Assembly: GCF_030867145.1 (NCBI RefSeq)
Contig: NC_134418.1
Location: 56,147,682-56,211,681, forward strand
DNA: 64,000 nt
From: Opisthocomus hoazin
Taxonomy: Eukaryota; Chordata; Aves; Opisthocomiformes; Opisthocomidae
Direction of reading: 5' to 3'
How positions within the stretch are numbered: position 1 is the stretch's first letter; every line of letters begins with the position of its first letter. A program made the translations under genes and the position numbers. Below are positions 1-23,986 of the stretch, in pieces. The notes under the pieces are model-generated. The model had not been told where the DNA came from, did not search any database, and worked only from the letters and a program-made list of their open reading frames with translations.

Positions 1-11621
<11,621 letters not shown>

Positions 11622-13090
11622 AGAGAGAAAGTTTCCTCCTTCTGTTTGAATTTGTGTCCAGCTTGCTTTTGAGATGAATAGTGCAATAGTCCTAGGATCT
11701 GTCTGAAGCCTAGTCCTACCTTCCCTAAACTGGCTAGATTCCTATTAACTGAAGCCAGTAGGAGTTTAAAATACCTTTTCAGATACATGAGAACTGCACC
11801 ATGTGGCGTGAAATCTAGATGTGACAGAACGAACAAGTGATATACAAATACCTTGGTGCTGATGGCAGTCTTGACATAGGTGCACAAATTCAGTGAAATC
11901 TGTGGATTTAACTGTGTTACACAGAATCTGAATTGCTTAACTACCATACAAGGAAATGCCAATCCTATTAATTTTAAATGTATAGCTTAACATACTATTT
12001 TTACAAAATTTTAAATTTCAATATGTAATATTGAGATGTTAATTACTTTCCATGTTTTAATGGCTGAATTCACAAAATAATGCTTGAGAGAGTAATCATT
12101 ATTATCTTCCAGTGTAACTTAGGTCCTGTGGACCATATACCCAGCTGATGCAAATTGGTGTAGCTTTGTTAATGTCAATTATGCTCTACCAAGAGTCTAC
12201 CACTGTGTGTGTAGAGACACAATACAGGGCATTCTCGCTTTATGTTCAAAGAAAATGAAGAAACTGCATCCTAATTTTCTATGGATAACACAACTTTTAT
12301 AGGTAACTATTTATATGGAGTAAAATTTTATGATTTTTTTTTTCCCCTAAAGTTTATATATTGAACCTTCTCAGGCAAAAAAAATATGCAAATAGAGTAT
12401 ATATTATTTCAGACACTGATTGATTGAATTTAACATGAGGGCGTCTCAAAATGAGGTTCCCAGGGGCAGCCCAGCTTGCATTCCCATGCATTTTAGTTGT
12501 TTTGACAGTCATGGGAACTACTGCCTGGTCCTGTTGTAGCAGTGCTGTTACGTCTTGTCAGTGGTGATGAAGAGTTACACACTAGTTGCATGGGATCCTG
12601 ACACATAAATGGCTATGCTAACATTTGATAGATTGCTAAAATGAGAGGACCACTGCATAAAACATGCATGCAATCACTTTGCAGCCACTGCCTGTCTGTG
12701 CTGCAGGTACTTTAGACTGACCTGCCTCCCTGTCAGTGTTAAATTCAACGAGAGCACACAAGCCCTGCTTCTCTTTTTAAATACACATGCAACTCCATGC
12801 TATGGAACAAACCGAGGGCTTTACAAATGGTTTGTACTGCACAAGAAAAGACAAAATGTATTTCCTCTTCAATTTCAATACCGTAAGTTCTACTGTTTTG
12901 AATTGCTGCTAATGACCCTACCCCTACCACTGAAAATTGAGCACCTTGTCTAATTTTGTGTTTTCCACAATTTCCGTTATTAATATTGATGTTTCCTGTG
13001 TAATGTCTTCCAACATCTTCAAGCTGGCTTATTTTCTGTTCCATACTCCTTGAATAATTCATCCATAGAAATAAATCTCTTATTTGTAAT
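11622..13090 (+). other. ETNPPL: ETNPPL 3' UTR and downstream flank
   Basis: Follows the ETNPPL stop codon. The first canonical AATAAA seen on this strand is at 13070-13075, so the last exon may extend to about 13.09 kb. Variant signals (for example AGTAAA near 12.32 kb or CATAAA near 12.65 kb) could give a shorter end. Transcript data are needed to fix it. Confidence 0.4.
12120..12195. repeat. Degenerate palindromic amniote repeat near the ETNPPL 3' end
   Basis: The stretch with CAGCTGATGCAAATTGGTG followed by TAGCTTTG and then a partial inverted copy (ATTATGCTCTACCAA) resembles a well-known palindromic repeat of sauropsid genomes built on GGTGTAAATTGGTGTAGCTC. The arms are much decayed, so the call rests on recall of the consensus. 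Confidence 0.35.
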
Positions 13091-15262
13091 TATGATGTCC
13101 TCCATAAAAAGGTTTTCTTTGTTTTAATTTTGTTATTCAGTAACACCTATTTGATGAGGGAAGCAACTTCAGTTTTGGCTGGGAGTTGTCTCCATGCTGA
13201 AGCAGAACTGGCTCAGCTGTATTACCCTGAGGCCCCACATGGCCCTCAGCTGTCGGCAGCTCTTACCGTCCAAGCCAGATGTTACCTCAGCTGCCACAGT
13301 TCAGCCCCTGCTAATCCTGCACCAGGAAGGACACCACAGGTCTTTTCTGACGTGAAACTACACAAAGACCTAAGTCAACCTAATTTGTTGTGTGGCTGAA
13401 GGCATGGTTTAGGTCACTCTCAGTATGGAGTGGGGCTACTGACATCATACCTCATCCACCAGGTGCAGCACCAGCAGCACGCGCTTCACAGCAAGCGAAT
13501 GCTTGTGCGATTTATTGGAAGAGCTAAACTCAAAGGCATATGGCCCACCAGTCTGTACTACGGCACTGACTGTTGTGGTAGGTCATTAATATTTAATTTT
13601 CAAAAGCATGTCAAGGAACTGGAAAAAAAATTCAGTCTAAGTCTGGGGGAAGGTGAAGATTACAACTTCATAAACGTAAGGGACCTGTGCCTCTGCCTCT
13701 ACCCTACTTGTGTCTGGCTTCTGCACATGCTTGAAATACATGGAACAACTATTGCTCCAATTTACTAGTGTTTTTCACCCAGTTTCTGCTTCACAAGTCA
13801 GGAAGCTCTCTACCTATTGGCTCCGCTCATTATGCAAGGTGCAATTTACCTAGAACAACTAAGTCTCCTATTTTCTTTAAACAAGAGAGGCTGTCACTAC
13901 TATGATACACACTGAAAAAAAAGCACCGTCATTTAAATGGGGAAACCAATCCAACAGTTACCAGGAGTTGAGCTGGACCTACTAGAATTACTGTTACTAT
14001 ATTATTGTTAATGTTCCCACAGTATCTCAAGAGTCCACCCGCAAGATTATGCACAATCCCTACTGTGAAGGGCTTACTAATTAGAAGAGACTGACTAAAG
14101 GATGGGAGAATGGAAGCAGAAATAATTAAGGCTAAACACAAAGAGAGCAGTTCCAGTCAGATGAACTGATCAAATATATTCCCTCCACTGAACAGGCAAG
14201 GTTTTTTTCCCCTTTCCAACTCTCTGTTTCCCTTCTTCTTCTTTCTGCTTCTCCTGTCCTGGCTGTGCGATTCCTGGTTTTAGCCATATGATTCAAGCTG
14301 TACCCTAGCCCTTACACCCAGCCGACACCACCATGAGCCAGTTGAACTCACTAACCCTGCAGAAAAAAACAAGACCACTTTTTTTCCCCCATTGGTTTTC
14401 TGCAAGGCTGATGAGCAGGCTCATGGAGGAGGCCTGAGCCTGCACAGGACATGCAGCAGGAGGAAGAGGCAGCGGGGTGAGGGAAAGGCAGGACTCCATC
14501 CCAAGTGGCATCACATGCTGGAATTAGTTACTTTTATCTTCATTCTAGCTCAGCATCCTACTGGAAGCTGAATAAAGGTAATTTCATTGCATTCTCATAG
14601 TTTACTATGGTTTCAATCACATTTATGTTGCACGTTTAAGACTTTTAGGCAAACAGATTGGGTGGAATAAGGGCAAAGAAAGGTCAGTGCTTGCTGCAAG
14701 TACTGATGAAAGTGTGACACTGTGAGAGTCTGAACCCACCGCCAGTTAATTCCCCTACAGAAAAGCAAGCAGGGCTGAACCTTTGTGGAGTCGGAAAGCT
14801 GTGCCTTGGACAGCACTGTTCTGGGGAGGAGAATCAGGATGAAAAATTGCCATGCCAACACACCACCACTGAACTACCAGGGATGCGGCATGTCCACATC
14901 TGGGGAAAAAAGCCTCAGCCTTAGATCCATTAAGCATTGCAATGGGAACACACTGCATAGAAGACTTATGCAGGAGTATTCTATTTCATCTGTTGCTTTT
15001 TAGATGTATGGTTTCTTAGACATGCAACAGAGTCTTATCAGACAATACATTTATCATGTTCACAGCTGTTAAGCTTAGTGGCTGCGAAGTAACAGACAGC
15101 CCCAGTACACCAAAGGCCACAGGACAATAGTCCCCACACACCCCAGAAGAATATTACCAGATGGTATCTGGTAAAAAAAAAGGGTGGCAAATGAAGGGGA
15201 CCAAGGGACAGGCCTGAAACACTTACTTCACATGTCATTGCAATGTGCAAGGGATTTCTGTT

Positions 15263-15282
15263 AAAAAAAAAAAAAAAAAAAA
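15263..15282. repeat. A20 homopolymer
   Basis: Twenty consecutive A residues. No recognisable gene-derived sequence lies before it, so it is not taken as the tail of a processed pseudogene. Confidence 0.8.
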
Positions 15283-18078
15283 GCATCATAAAGCAGAGAC
15301 AAAATTTCATTTGTAATGGGGTAAAAGCCCGGGTCAAATGTCTAACTGGGCCAGGGACACCTTCATCTAAAACCACAGCTTTCAGCACCAACATGCAAAA
15401 AAGAGCCTAGAAAAAGAAGTCAAACACACCCATCAGAAAAATATTTCTAAGTGGAGATGGCTGTTTAAAAGTCTCACACAAGAGAGACACAAGAAATTTT
15501 ACAGTCGTCTCTTGGATAGTAAGTTCCCAGCACTGCAGATACTCTAAGCTAAGAGCCAAAAACCCAGAAAGTATTAAAGAAGCTGCATTTGGTAACACAC
15601 TAGAGAAGACAAAGTAAGTAACTGGGTTGTCATTGAAAGAGTATTCATTACACTGTACGGTTAGGTACTGTGTATACGCATATAAGAATACTGTATATAA
15701 GCATGTTTGATCTACCTTGTTGGTTGTTTCCTCCATTTAATACAATAATATAGAAAAAACAAGTGACTAATGCTTGCAAGCAGACCAAATTAGCTCATAG
15801 CAGCAGAAAGGTTATTTCAATTTTCCGGATTTCTCAGTGGTGAGTTGAGCAGGTGTTCTAGTAGTGTTCCTTTTCAGACTGGACCTGGCCTGTGCTGCTG
15901 CCAGCCAAGCTCTGGAAGAAGGATTATGCAAGGCCAAATGACTGTGACAGGATTTCCCTATCTCTGCTACCCATACTCATTCGTATTTTCCCACCTGGAA
16001 CATTTGATTTTGTTGGCATCTGTTGTTCAGCAGAAAAGCTGAATTAGAAAAGAGGTGTTATTTTTTTGCATTTCCCACTGACTCGTGGTGTGACTGGACT
16101 GTGTCATGTCGTCTCTGTAGGTGTCAGCTTGCAGATGTTCAGGGTATCTATCTCACAAAGGCCATGAGAGAGAAGTCTACACAGGAGGACTCTTCATGTT
16201 GCTGTTTCATAAGGAAACATATTTGGCCCTAAATGAAGACCCTAGATACAAAGCGCTGAAAGTTTAAAGCCTTCACTGAGCTTCACATCTCATGACCAAT
16301 CTGCACTAAGCAAAACAACCTCCAGTTTCCCATCTCTGCTCACAGCCATTCTTGTGTGCTAGGGTAAACACTGCTCAAATATCACAATAACACGCATTTA
16401 CAAAACTATGGAATAAAACAAAATTCAAGGAAGTGGAAGGGGAAGAACATGAAGAAATGTGTTTTGGCGTGGGTCACTGAAGCTTGCTGAAAGTCTTTAA
16501 TAATTGACAAGGCAGAAAGTCTTGTGGTTGCATGAAAGCCTGGAAAAGGATTCCTGGCTTCAGCCTAGCTATTGATTCATTACACGGCTCAGCGAGTGAC
16601 TTAACATCTTTATGTCTTTATTTACTTCTATGTATACAAGCAGCTGTAGTAACCTTTGTTATGGTTTATAAAGGTTAATCACCTTATCAGGCACAATCCT
16701 GATCATATAGGACTGCAAGTCACAAAGTACAATTAGCTCAATTTCCTTATTTTCAGTTACCTCATTTTATTTCCTACTTGCATGTGGTTTTGTCAGGAAA
16801 TAAAGCCCTACGATGTACAATACAAAGTCAGAGACGGATTATGCGAAGTATCATGAAGCAATGAAGAGACACAACCACAGAACAAGGAAGCAAGTAGTCT
16901 GGCTAGCATCTCCCAGGAAGCCCAAAGATCTGTAAATAGATTTTCAGCTGTCAGAGGGCACTTCTTTTAAGTAGAAAGCAAACTTCTGGTCCCCATTCCT
17001 TAGTTTCTTCATTCTAATCACAAAATAAGGCAGGAAAGGAGTTCATCTGGAAAATGTGCTGCTAACACGCTCCAGTGGCTTGCTCTTGAGAACAAAGATT
17101 TCTGTTCACAATACTTACAATCAGCTCTCAATTAAGTTAGCTTTACTCTACTCTCTATTAGGCAAGACACAGATCATACAAATAATAAATAAATTAGTCT
17201 ATAAAAACAGAGTATATTTTGCACATTCACCTTTGAATAATAGCAGCATAGTACAGATGAGACTGACAAGTCTCTGTGGGACAGGATCAGATTCCGTCCA
17301 ACTTATGCATCTACGCAAAAATAATCGCAGCATTTAATGCTGCTTTCTTAACTTCTAGCTAAATGAGGACACTGTTACAGGTGGTGAAACTCCAGTGAAA
17401 AAATAGTGAGTTCCAGTGTAAGCTAGATTTCATATAAGAAAGTTTTTTTCTGACATAGACGTGTGAATATAACAAATATCTACAAGTAAGGACTGCATCT
17501 TCACTCTTTCGTCCAAAGTGTGTTAAGCTGCTCCCTGATTCACAAGAGAGGTTGGAGAGTTACCTGCAAGCCCTGTATGAAAATATTTGCCCACAAATGT
17601 GTACGGCTTCATGCGAAGTTCAGAAGACTTTTCCTTCATGCCCCCGTTTACTTATTCCCTGCATCCCCACGAGAGTCCTGTTCTCTTTTTACTACACCTA
17701 ACCTACACTATAAATCTTTCTCCAGTTTGGATTTGAGATCGGGGGATAGGGTATGCTGGAAAGCATGCTAAGAGAGCACTTTGTACTGCAAGCATTCCTT
17801 CCTCCCATAGCACAGCGAAAGCAGCATAAACCTTCAGGAGCTGCTGGGTACCCACCTCCAGAGATATTTTCTGTTCACTTTATTTTGCCTTCTAGCATTC
17901 ATAAAGTTTTACCAAACATCTTGTCCCTCAAAGGTTTGCTAGCTACTGCCAATACTGCCTTCTGTATAAACTTGCTATTTCACATTCCAGAACAGTCTAG
18001 AAGAACAAATATCAGCTGTTTATACAGCCATTTCTTCTATAAATAATATGTGTGCATGTACATTATGCATATAGGGGT

Positions 18079-18112
18079 GAGTGTGTGTATATGTATATAG
18101 CTATATATATCT
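18079..18112. repeat. TG/TA-rich simple repeat
   Basis: Alternating pyrimidine-purine DNA: a GTGTGTGTAT run passes into TATATAGCTATATATAT. It is an impure dinucleotide microsatellite. Confidence 0.7.
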
Positions 18113-21100
18113 TTTTGTATATGCACAAACACATACAGAAACATGTACACAGATGCATTCCAAAGCAATTTATCTGTGAGGCAATATCTTTATGTTCAAT
18201 AAATGCAATGTGAAACAGAGGGAATCACCATTTGACATATTTTTGAGATAAACAAAATGAATTTTATGAAGTGGGGGGTCTTAGGTAGAGACTAGCGATT
18301 GCAGGTGAACCCTTTAAGAATACCTCAGCGTAATGCTGTCATGGGCAAAGATCTTTCCACAGGCAGCAAGGAAAAGGAAGAGGCAGTAAGATATCTGTAG
18401 GTCATTGCTGGAAAAGAAAAGAAATACTATCTAAGTACAAATCCTGAAAAACGCAGAGCTTTAAAATTGTGGTTGACAAATTAGACTACATTAACAAAGA
18501 AAGAAAACCTCACGTATGAGTCCAGGTCTTCACTGCATGCTGTTCTTCAAATTGAGTAAATCTTTGCACCAAAACATGTTACATGGATTAACCTGGTTTA
18601 CCTATAGTTGTAATACTCTCAGAAATGAGCTCTTGTGGAAAACCTTGCAACCAAAAACGCCTTAGAGTCCCTTGAAACATTAAATGCCTACAGAATGCCT
18701 ATAAACAAAAATAGCCAAGCCTCTTTAACTGTACACACAGGAAAATTATCAAAAGCTACAACCACTTTGTGATCTTACATGCCATCCCCACAACAGGGCT
18801 TGCTACCCTGCTGAAATATGGCAGCACGATACCTTAGGTGTCACCCTTCATGGCCTTGAGCTTGCCTGTGGTGGAGCTGCTCTGCTGGGGGACTGAGCAT
18901 GGGGCCATAAGTGTCTCTACCAGCACTGACATTACAGATTGCACAGAGTTCAGGCACCCAAAGTCCTGCTGCTCAGATGTCTGAGACCGGTGGCGCACAC
19001 ACATTACCTAGCTTTCAGAAAACAAAACGTCTCTTTTTCAGCATTTAGAAGCAAAACTACAGCGCCTACAGGAATACGGACCAGTATCTTCAAAATTCCC
19101 TAGATGAAAATCATCCCTTTGCTCGTTTTCCCTCTCACAACCCCCAAAAGAGTAACTGGGGAGAAACGGGCACAACTGCCTTCCCCCGTCCACTTTCTTT
19201 CAGGATGCCCTCCCGCCTTGTTTCAAGGCAGGCTTCTAGGTCGATTGCTAAGGGGCTGAAAGTCAAAGGTGGCAGCTCTGGCATGTCCGGTAACCATCCC
19301 CCTGTGCTCACTGAATGGTGAATTACCTCAAGACAGTCTGTTCTTTCTTTCCTGTTTTTCCAGACTGGTTTCTATTGAACTAAGTGCTTTATACTTACAC
19401 AATAACAACCCAACAGCTTGCCCAAATACAGTGCCCACTTTTGCAGAGTGGTCCACCAGTCACACCTGCATTTTCTGTTGCTGTGTTTTTTGCCTTCTCT
19501 AAATGAATGCTGCTACATTTGCTATGTCTCCTTGCAAAGCAAACATTGCTTTTGGCTCCTGCTGAACACAGCTTGCAGCAGGCTGCTTAAGTGGGAAGGT
19601 TCATGGCAACAGAACCATAGGCATGAAGTGCAGATAGCATGGGGAGAAAGTGATGACGCTTTCCAGCTCATGGACACCAGGCTGTCTTAAGCAAGGGGCA
19701 AATGGGAAATAAAAACAAGGAAGCAGAAGAATCACACAACTTTAAGCACCTTCTAAGTGCACAACACAAGGACAGGCAGGAGAAATCTCTGCCAGCCAAC
19801 AGAGCACATTTCAGTGCCAGTGTATTTCCATATGCCTCTCCTCCTAATGCCTATTTAGAGCGTATTGAAATCCAGCCCCTAATATGTACTTGTGATGATG
19901 GCTGTCTTGAACTGGTAGAAATTTTTTGGCAGCACACAAGCATTTCCTCTTGGTTAGTCTCCATGAAAGCCTAAGCAGCTTCTAACAGCGCATTGCACCT
20001 GCCTCGCCCTACCTGTTACTGAAGCAAACAACATGCATCAATCCTTCAGGATCTGGGTTATCCAAAAGATGATCTGTTTCACATGGGAAGAGATGCACTG
20101 TTGACTTGAGGAGAACTAATTCCACTGATTGGAAAAAAGTTCTTGTTTCTCACAGCACCAGCAAATTTAATTTTGCACTGCCTTGCTTTCAAAAATTTTT
20201 TCAAGTCTCACCATTTGTATAATGCTAGTGGAAAAAAGAGTCTCATGACTCTGTTGTCAGTCCATTTTATGTAACATGTTTGTAGTGAATGATTAAACAA
20301 AAAGATTATTGCTTAGTAAGTTTTGAGCAGTTGCCCAGAAATCATGCATGCAAAGCCAAATACTACCATTGATGTCTAAGCACTTTTAAAATGATTAATT
20401 AAAGAAGACAGTGCCAAAATTCATCCTTTGAAAAGGGAGGTGTGCTTGCCATTGAAATGTCAATGACAAACTCAACATTGATTTGAAACTTGACAGAAAA
20501 TGCACAGAGAACTTCATTCTCCTGTTGCTTTAGGTATCAGCGCTAATGTACGCTGAAGGATGAAGCCACAGTTATGAAGCTAGTGCTGGCCACTGTCCGG
20601 GCAAATAGGGATGTGCAGGCTTATGTCTTTGACACTTCTCATTGTGCTCCCTTTATGAAAATTGTAAACATTTGTGTGACCCAGTAGGCTGTTCAGAAAC
20701 CATTTACATCTGTAATGCTACGAGTGCTATTCACAGAGATTTCATTATTTAAATTTCAAGTGCTCCTTGGGTTGCTGACTCCTTAGCAATTTTCAGATCA
20801 GGCACATCAAAAGTTATAAAAACTTGGGCAAATACTGTCACAGAAGAATTGACAAGGTTTCCTATTGCTTGGAAAACACAGAGGGTTTAGTGCCAGCTCA
20901 CCAAATATTTGCGAAAAGTAGAACCAACATGAACTATGAATGCCAGTGCAGATTTTATAACTAATTACCTTTATTAAATTTTTTCACAATTTACTCAAGT
21001 CTAACGGAAGGACTTGTCTGTACATGAAAGTTAATTCTGACCAGGATAGAGTACATGTACATTGCAATAACTATTGCAGAATAACTCACGTGTGAAAACC

Positions 21101-23972
21101 TGTTCTGGAATCAGTCTGCCTTGTTCCACTTTACATTAATCCACTCTGAAAGCAAGAATTTGGGTTCTGATACATAACACAGTTGAGAACTCTTTTTTTA
21201 GAAGTACTTCCATTTGATACTGTCTTTCACTGTTCTCTCCTCCCCTTTTCAGTAGGCTTTTTGGCATACATTTAATTCAGCTCTGCAGTAAGGATAAAGG
21301 GAACAGTAAAAAAGGAGGGAGTCTTTCTGGAGAGCCCTTTTGTTGATTACTTCCTGCCAATGTCCTTGAATGCCACAGCAAATGTAACTAATGATCTCCA
21401 GGTATCTGAGGCCTCTGCTTGCACCTTTAGGTTCAGAACTTCAGGACCACAGCACCGAAGACCCCTGTGCAGCTCGCATAGCAGGCTCTGTCTCAATAAC
21501 TCTGCAAGGGGTAGGGAGAGGATCAGCTTGGATACTACAGCTGCACAATGAATCACCATGGCAGCAGATAACATTACTTTCAGAGAGATCTATAGCATTG
21601 CACAAGATTTTGGTTGCCGTACTCTTTTAGAGCCTCCAAACAGAGCAATGATGACACAAGCAATTGGTGGCTCTTTAGACAGCTTTTTACTCCTTTTGCC
21701 TGAAAGAGGGACAACCAGCATGCTCATTTCCAGTACCACATAGCAGGCAAGAACTGCTTACACAATAATGTTTAACCCTCATAGAATGGGATGATCAACC
21801 TCCTCCACAGAGGCTCATAAAGTTGAAAAGGTAATACTCACTCCGTGTACGCTGCCACTCTTTCTATTGAGAGTGCCTGGCACAACAGTTGAACAAAAAA
21901 TATACATCAAAAATAGACATAATCAAAAATCAAAGCAATGGCATAGGTGACTCCAGATCATTCAAGGCACTCTGTATTTCTTTTCCTTGGCTGTGGTTCT
22001 GACTGTCCTAAAAGCTGGTGCTCTGAACAAAACTGGTGTTTGTGTCCTTGCCTTCAGCTAGCTAGGCAGGAAGCCCAGTTTTTCAGTCCTGTGCTCTTGA
22101 CCACAAAGCATACACCTGGGGCCAGGATTTGATGTGACAGTTTTAGGCTGGCTACTACCAGACCAAAACCACTGCAGCCACAAGCAGCACAGAGCTGATT
22201 CAGTACAGTTCAGCTTATTAAATTTTGGAGGCAGAGAGAAGGGAAGTTTATTTTGACAGATGTTATCCCAGATGAGGCATAGGCCGTCCTGCTGCAGATA
22301 GCATAGAGTCTATAAACTCTATATAATGTGCTTTGGCAAATTTGATGGAAATTCAGTCATCAAGTGTATTCATGTCATTCCTGTCAAATCATGGCTCTAG
22401 GATGCCCCACAGGTGAACTGAGCCAGTATCTGGTACCAGGCGGTGTACTCTGAGGCTGGGGAGTTAGACACCAGTCTCACACAGAAATCTACCAGAGGCA
22501 CTCCTTGCTCTGGCAAAACTGCAACTATAAATCACCACACCAGGACTTAGGCAATCCTCAGATTCTGCTGATGAAGCTGGAGGTGATAGCCAAAGCGCCG
22601 CTGAACACACCGACGATGAGATTTTCAGTTTACGAAAACAAAAAGAGAAAAAGAAGAGACGCAGAGTCTCTAGAGCGAGTGTCTCTAGGCTTCAGCAACA
22701 GCATGAACAGAGCATAAAAAGGCTGGCAGCAAACTGCATTTTAAGATACATAAAATCTCAGTGTGTGGCAATAGTTACAATACTTAACTAGGCACATTAA
22801 CACTTGACACCCTCTGTGGCTTGAGTAGGGAGCCACTGGAATAAATTTGAAGTAACCTATATGTGCTGTCTTTTATTTCACATGAAGGTATCTAGCCACA
22901 GCATGATACAGACTGAGCTCAGGGACATGGATCAGCAGCTCCATGACAACAGCAGCAGGTCTTCCACTGGTCTTCCACTAATTTTTAATGTACAGCAGGA
23001 TCAATCTAAAAGAGAGAAGGTGTTTCAGATTAGGAGAGACTATCTACATTGCTTATGACTGCTGCAGGGAAATGTCTTGCTGCCTATGCTGCATGAATTC
23101 CTTGCCTCCATGGACTGTTCTTTTTTAAAATGCCTTGGAAGAACATTTCACCAAGAATTTGAGCATTTCAAAGGTCTAGAGCAATCTCACAGAGTAAGTG
23201 AGACAGAGAGAAGAGTGGACACGTCCATCCTGAAGCATGTATGTAAATACTTCAGACGTACAGAGCTTTTCACAGGAAAGGATGCGTCAAGCTTCTGCTT
23301 GCTCATCAGATTTATTAAGCAAGACAGCTCTGAAATTTGTTAGAATGGACCATTTTCCCATCTGGTATAAATTAGCATGGCACTTCTAGCTTCAGTGAAG
23401 TTATGCAAGTCACAACAGCCTTGGATCAGTACCTTTATTCATGCCCCTGCATCCCCAGTCTTATGCATTCAAACTACTGCATGAAACACAAAGTGTGAAT
23501 TTACGGAGTGCTTTTACCCACAAAATGCATAGATAGCCTGAAGTACAAACCTACACTCCATCGTTTTCCACCAGCTCACATACTCTCAGGTAATGCTATC
23601 TTGCACTAATATACCATTAAATGGAAGTATCAACACAAATTAAACAATCTGGTCAAAAAGTTAGCAGGTTGGCTTGTAAACAAGCATCATGCTAGCTCCA
23701 CTTCATTCCTAGCCTGAATTTCGAGCTAAATAAAGAAATGTGTCTGAGAAATGATATTTACTGTTCATCTGGAAAAAGGAACCCTCGTTTGCATCCCATA
23801 TCCTATCAGAGACTTCCACTGCATACACACCGTCCTACTAAACCATCACAACTCCTCCTCTCTTGGCAGCAGTGACGCAGGGATATATATGGTAGCTTGT
23901 TCACTGGATTAAATCAAGTGTAACTTTCTTCATACAGAGACAGAAAGGGAGAGAAAATCCTCACTGCTGTGA

Positions 23973-23986
23973 CCCCCCCCCCCCCC
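23973..23986. repeat. C14 homopolymer
   Basis: Fourteen consecutive C residues inside a pyrimidine-rich stretch that runs on to about 24.07 kb (CTCC-rich). Prone to length variation and assembly error. Confidence 0.8.

Noticed and set aside
13130-13768. Two consecutive plus-strand open frames (89 and 112 codons) downstream of ETNPPL
   Set aside because: No conserved motif, no plausible splice link to ETNPPL, and they overlap nothing recognisable. Treated as chance.
15200-15300. A20 run as tail of a processed pseudogene
   Set aside because: No gene-like sequence precedes it on either strand and no target duplication was seen.
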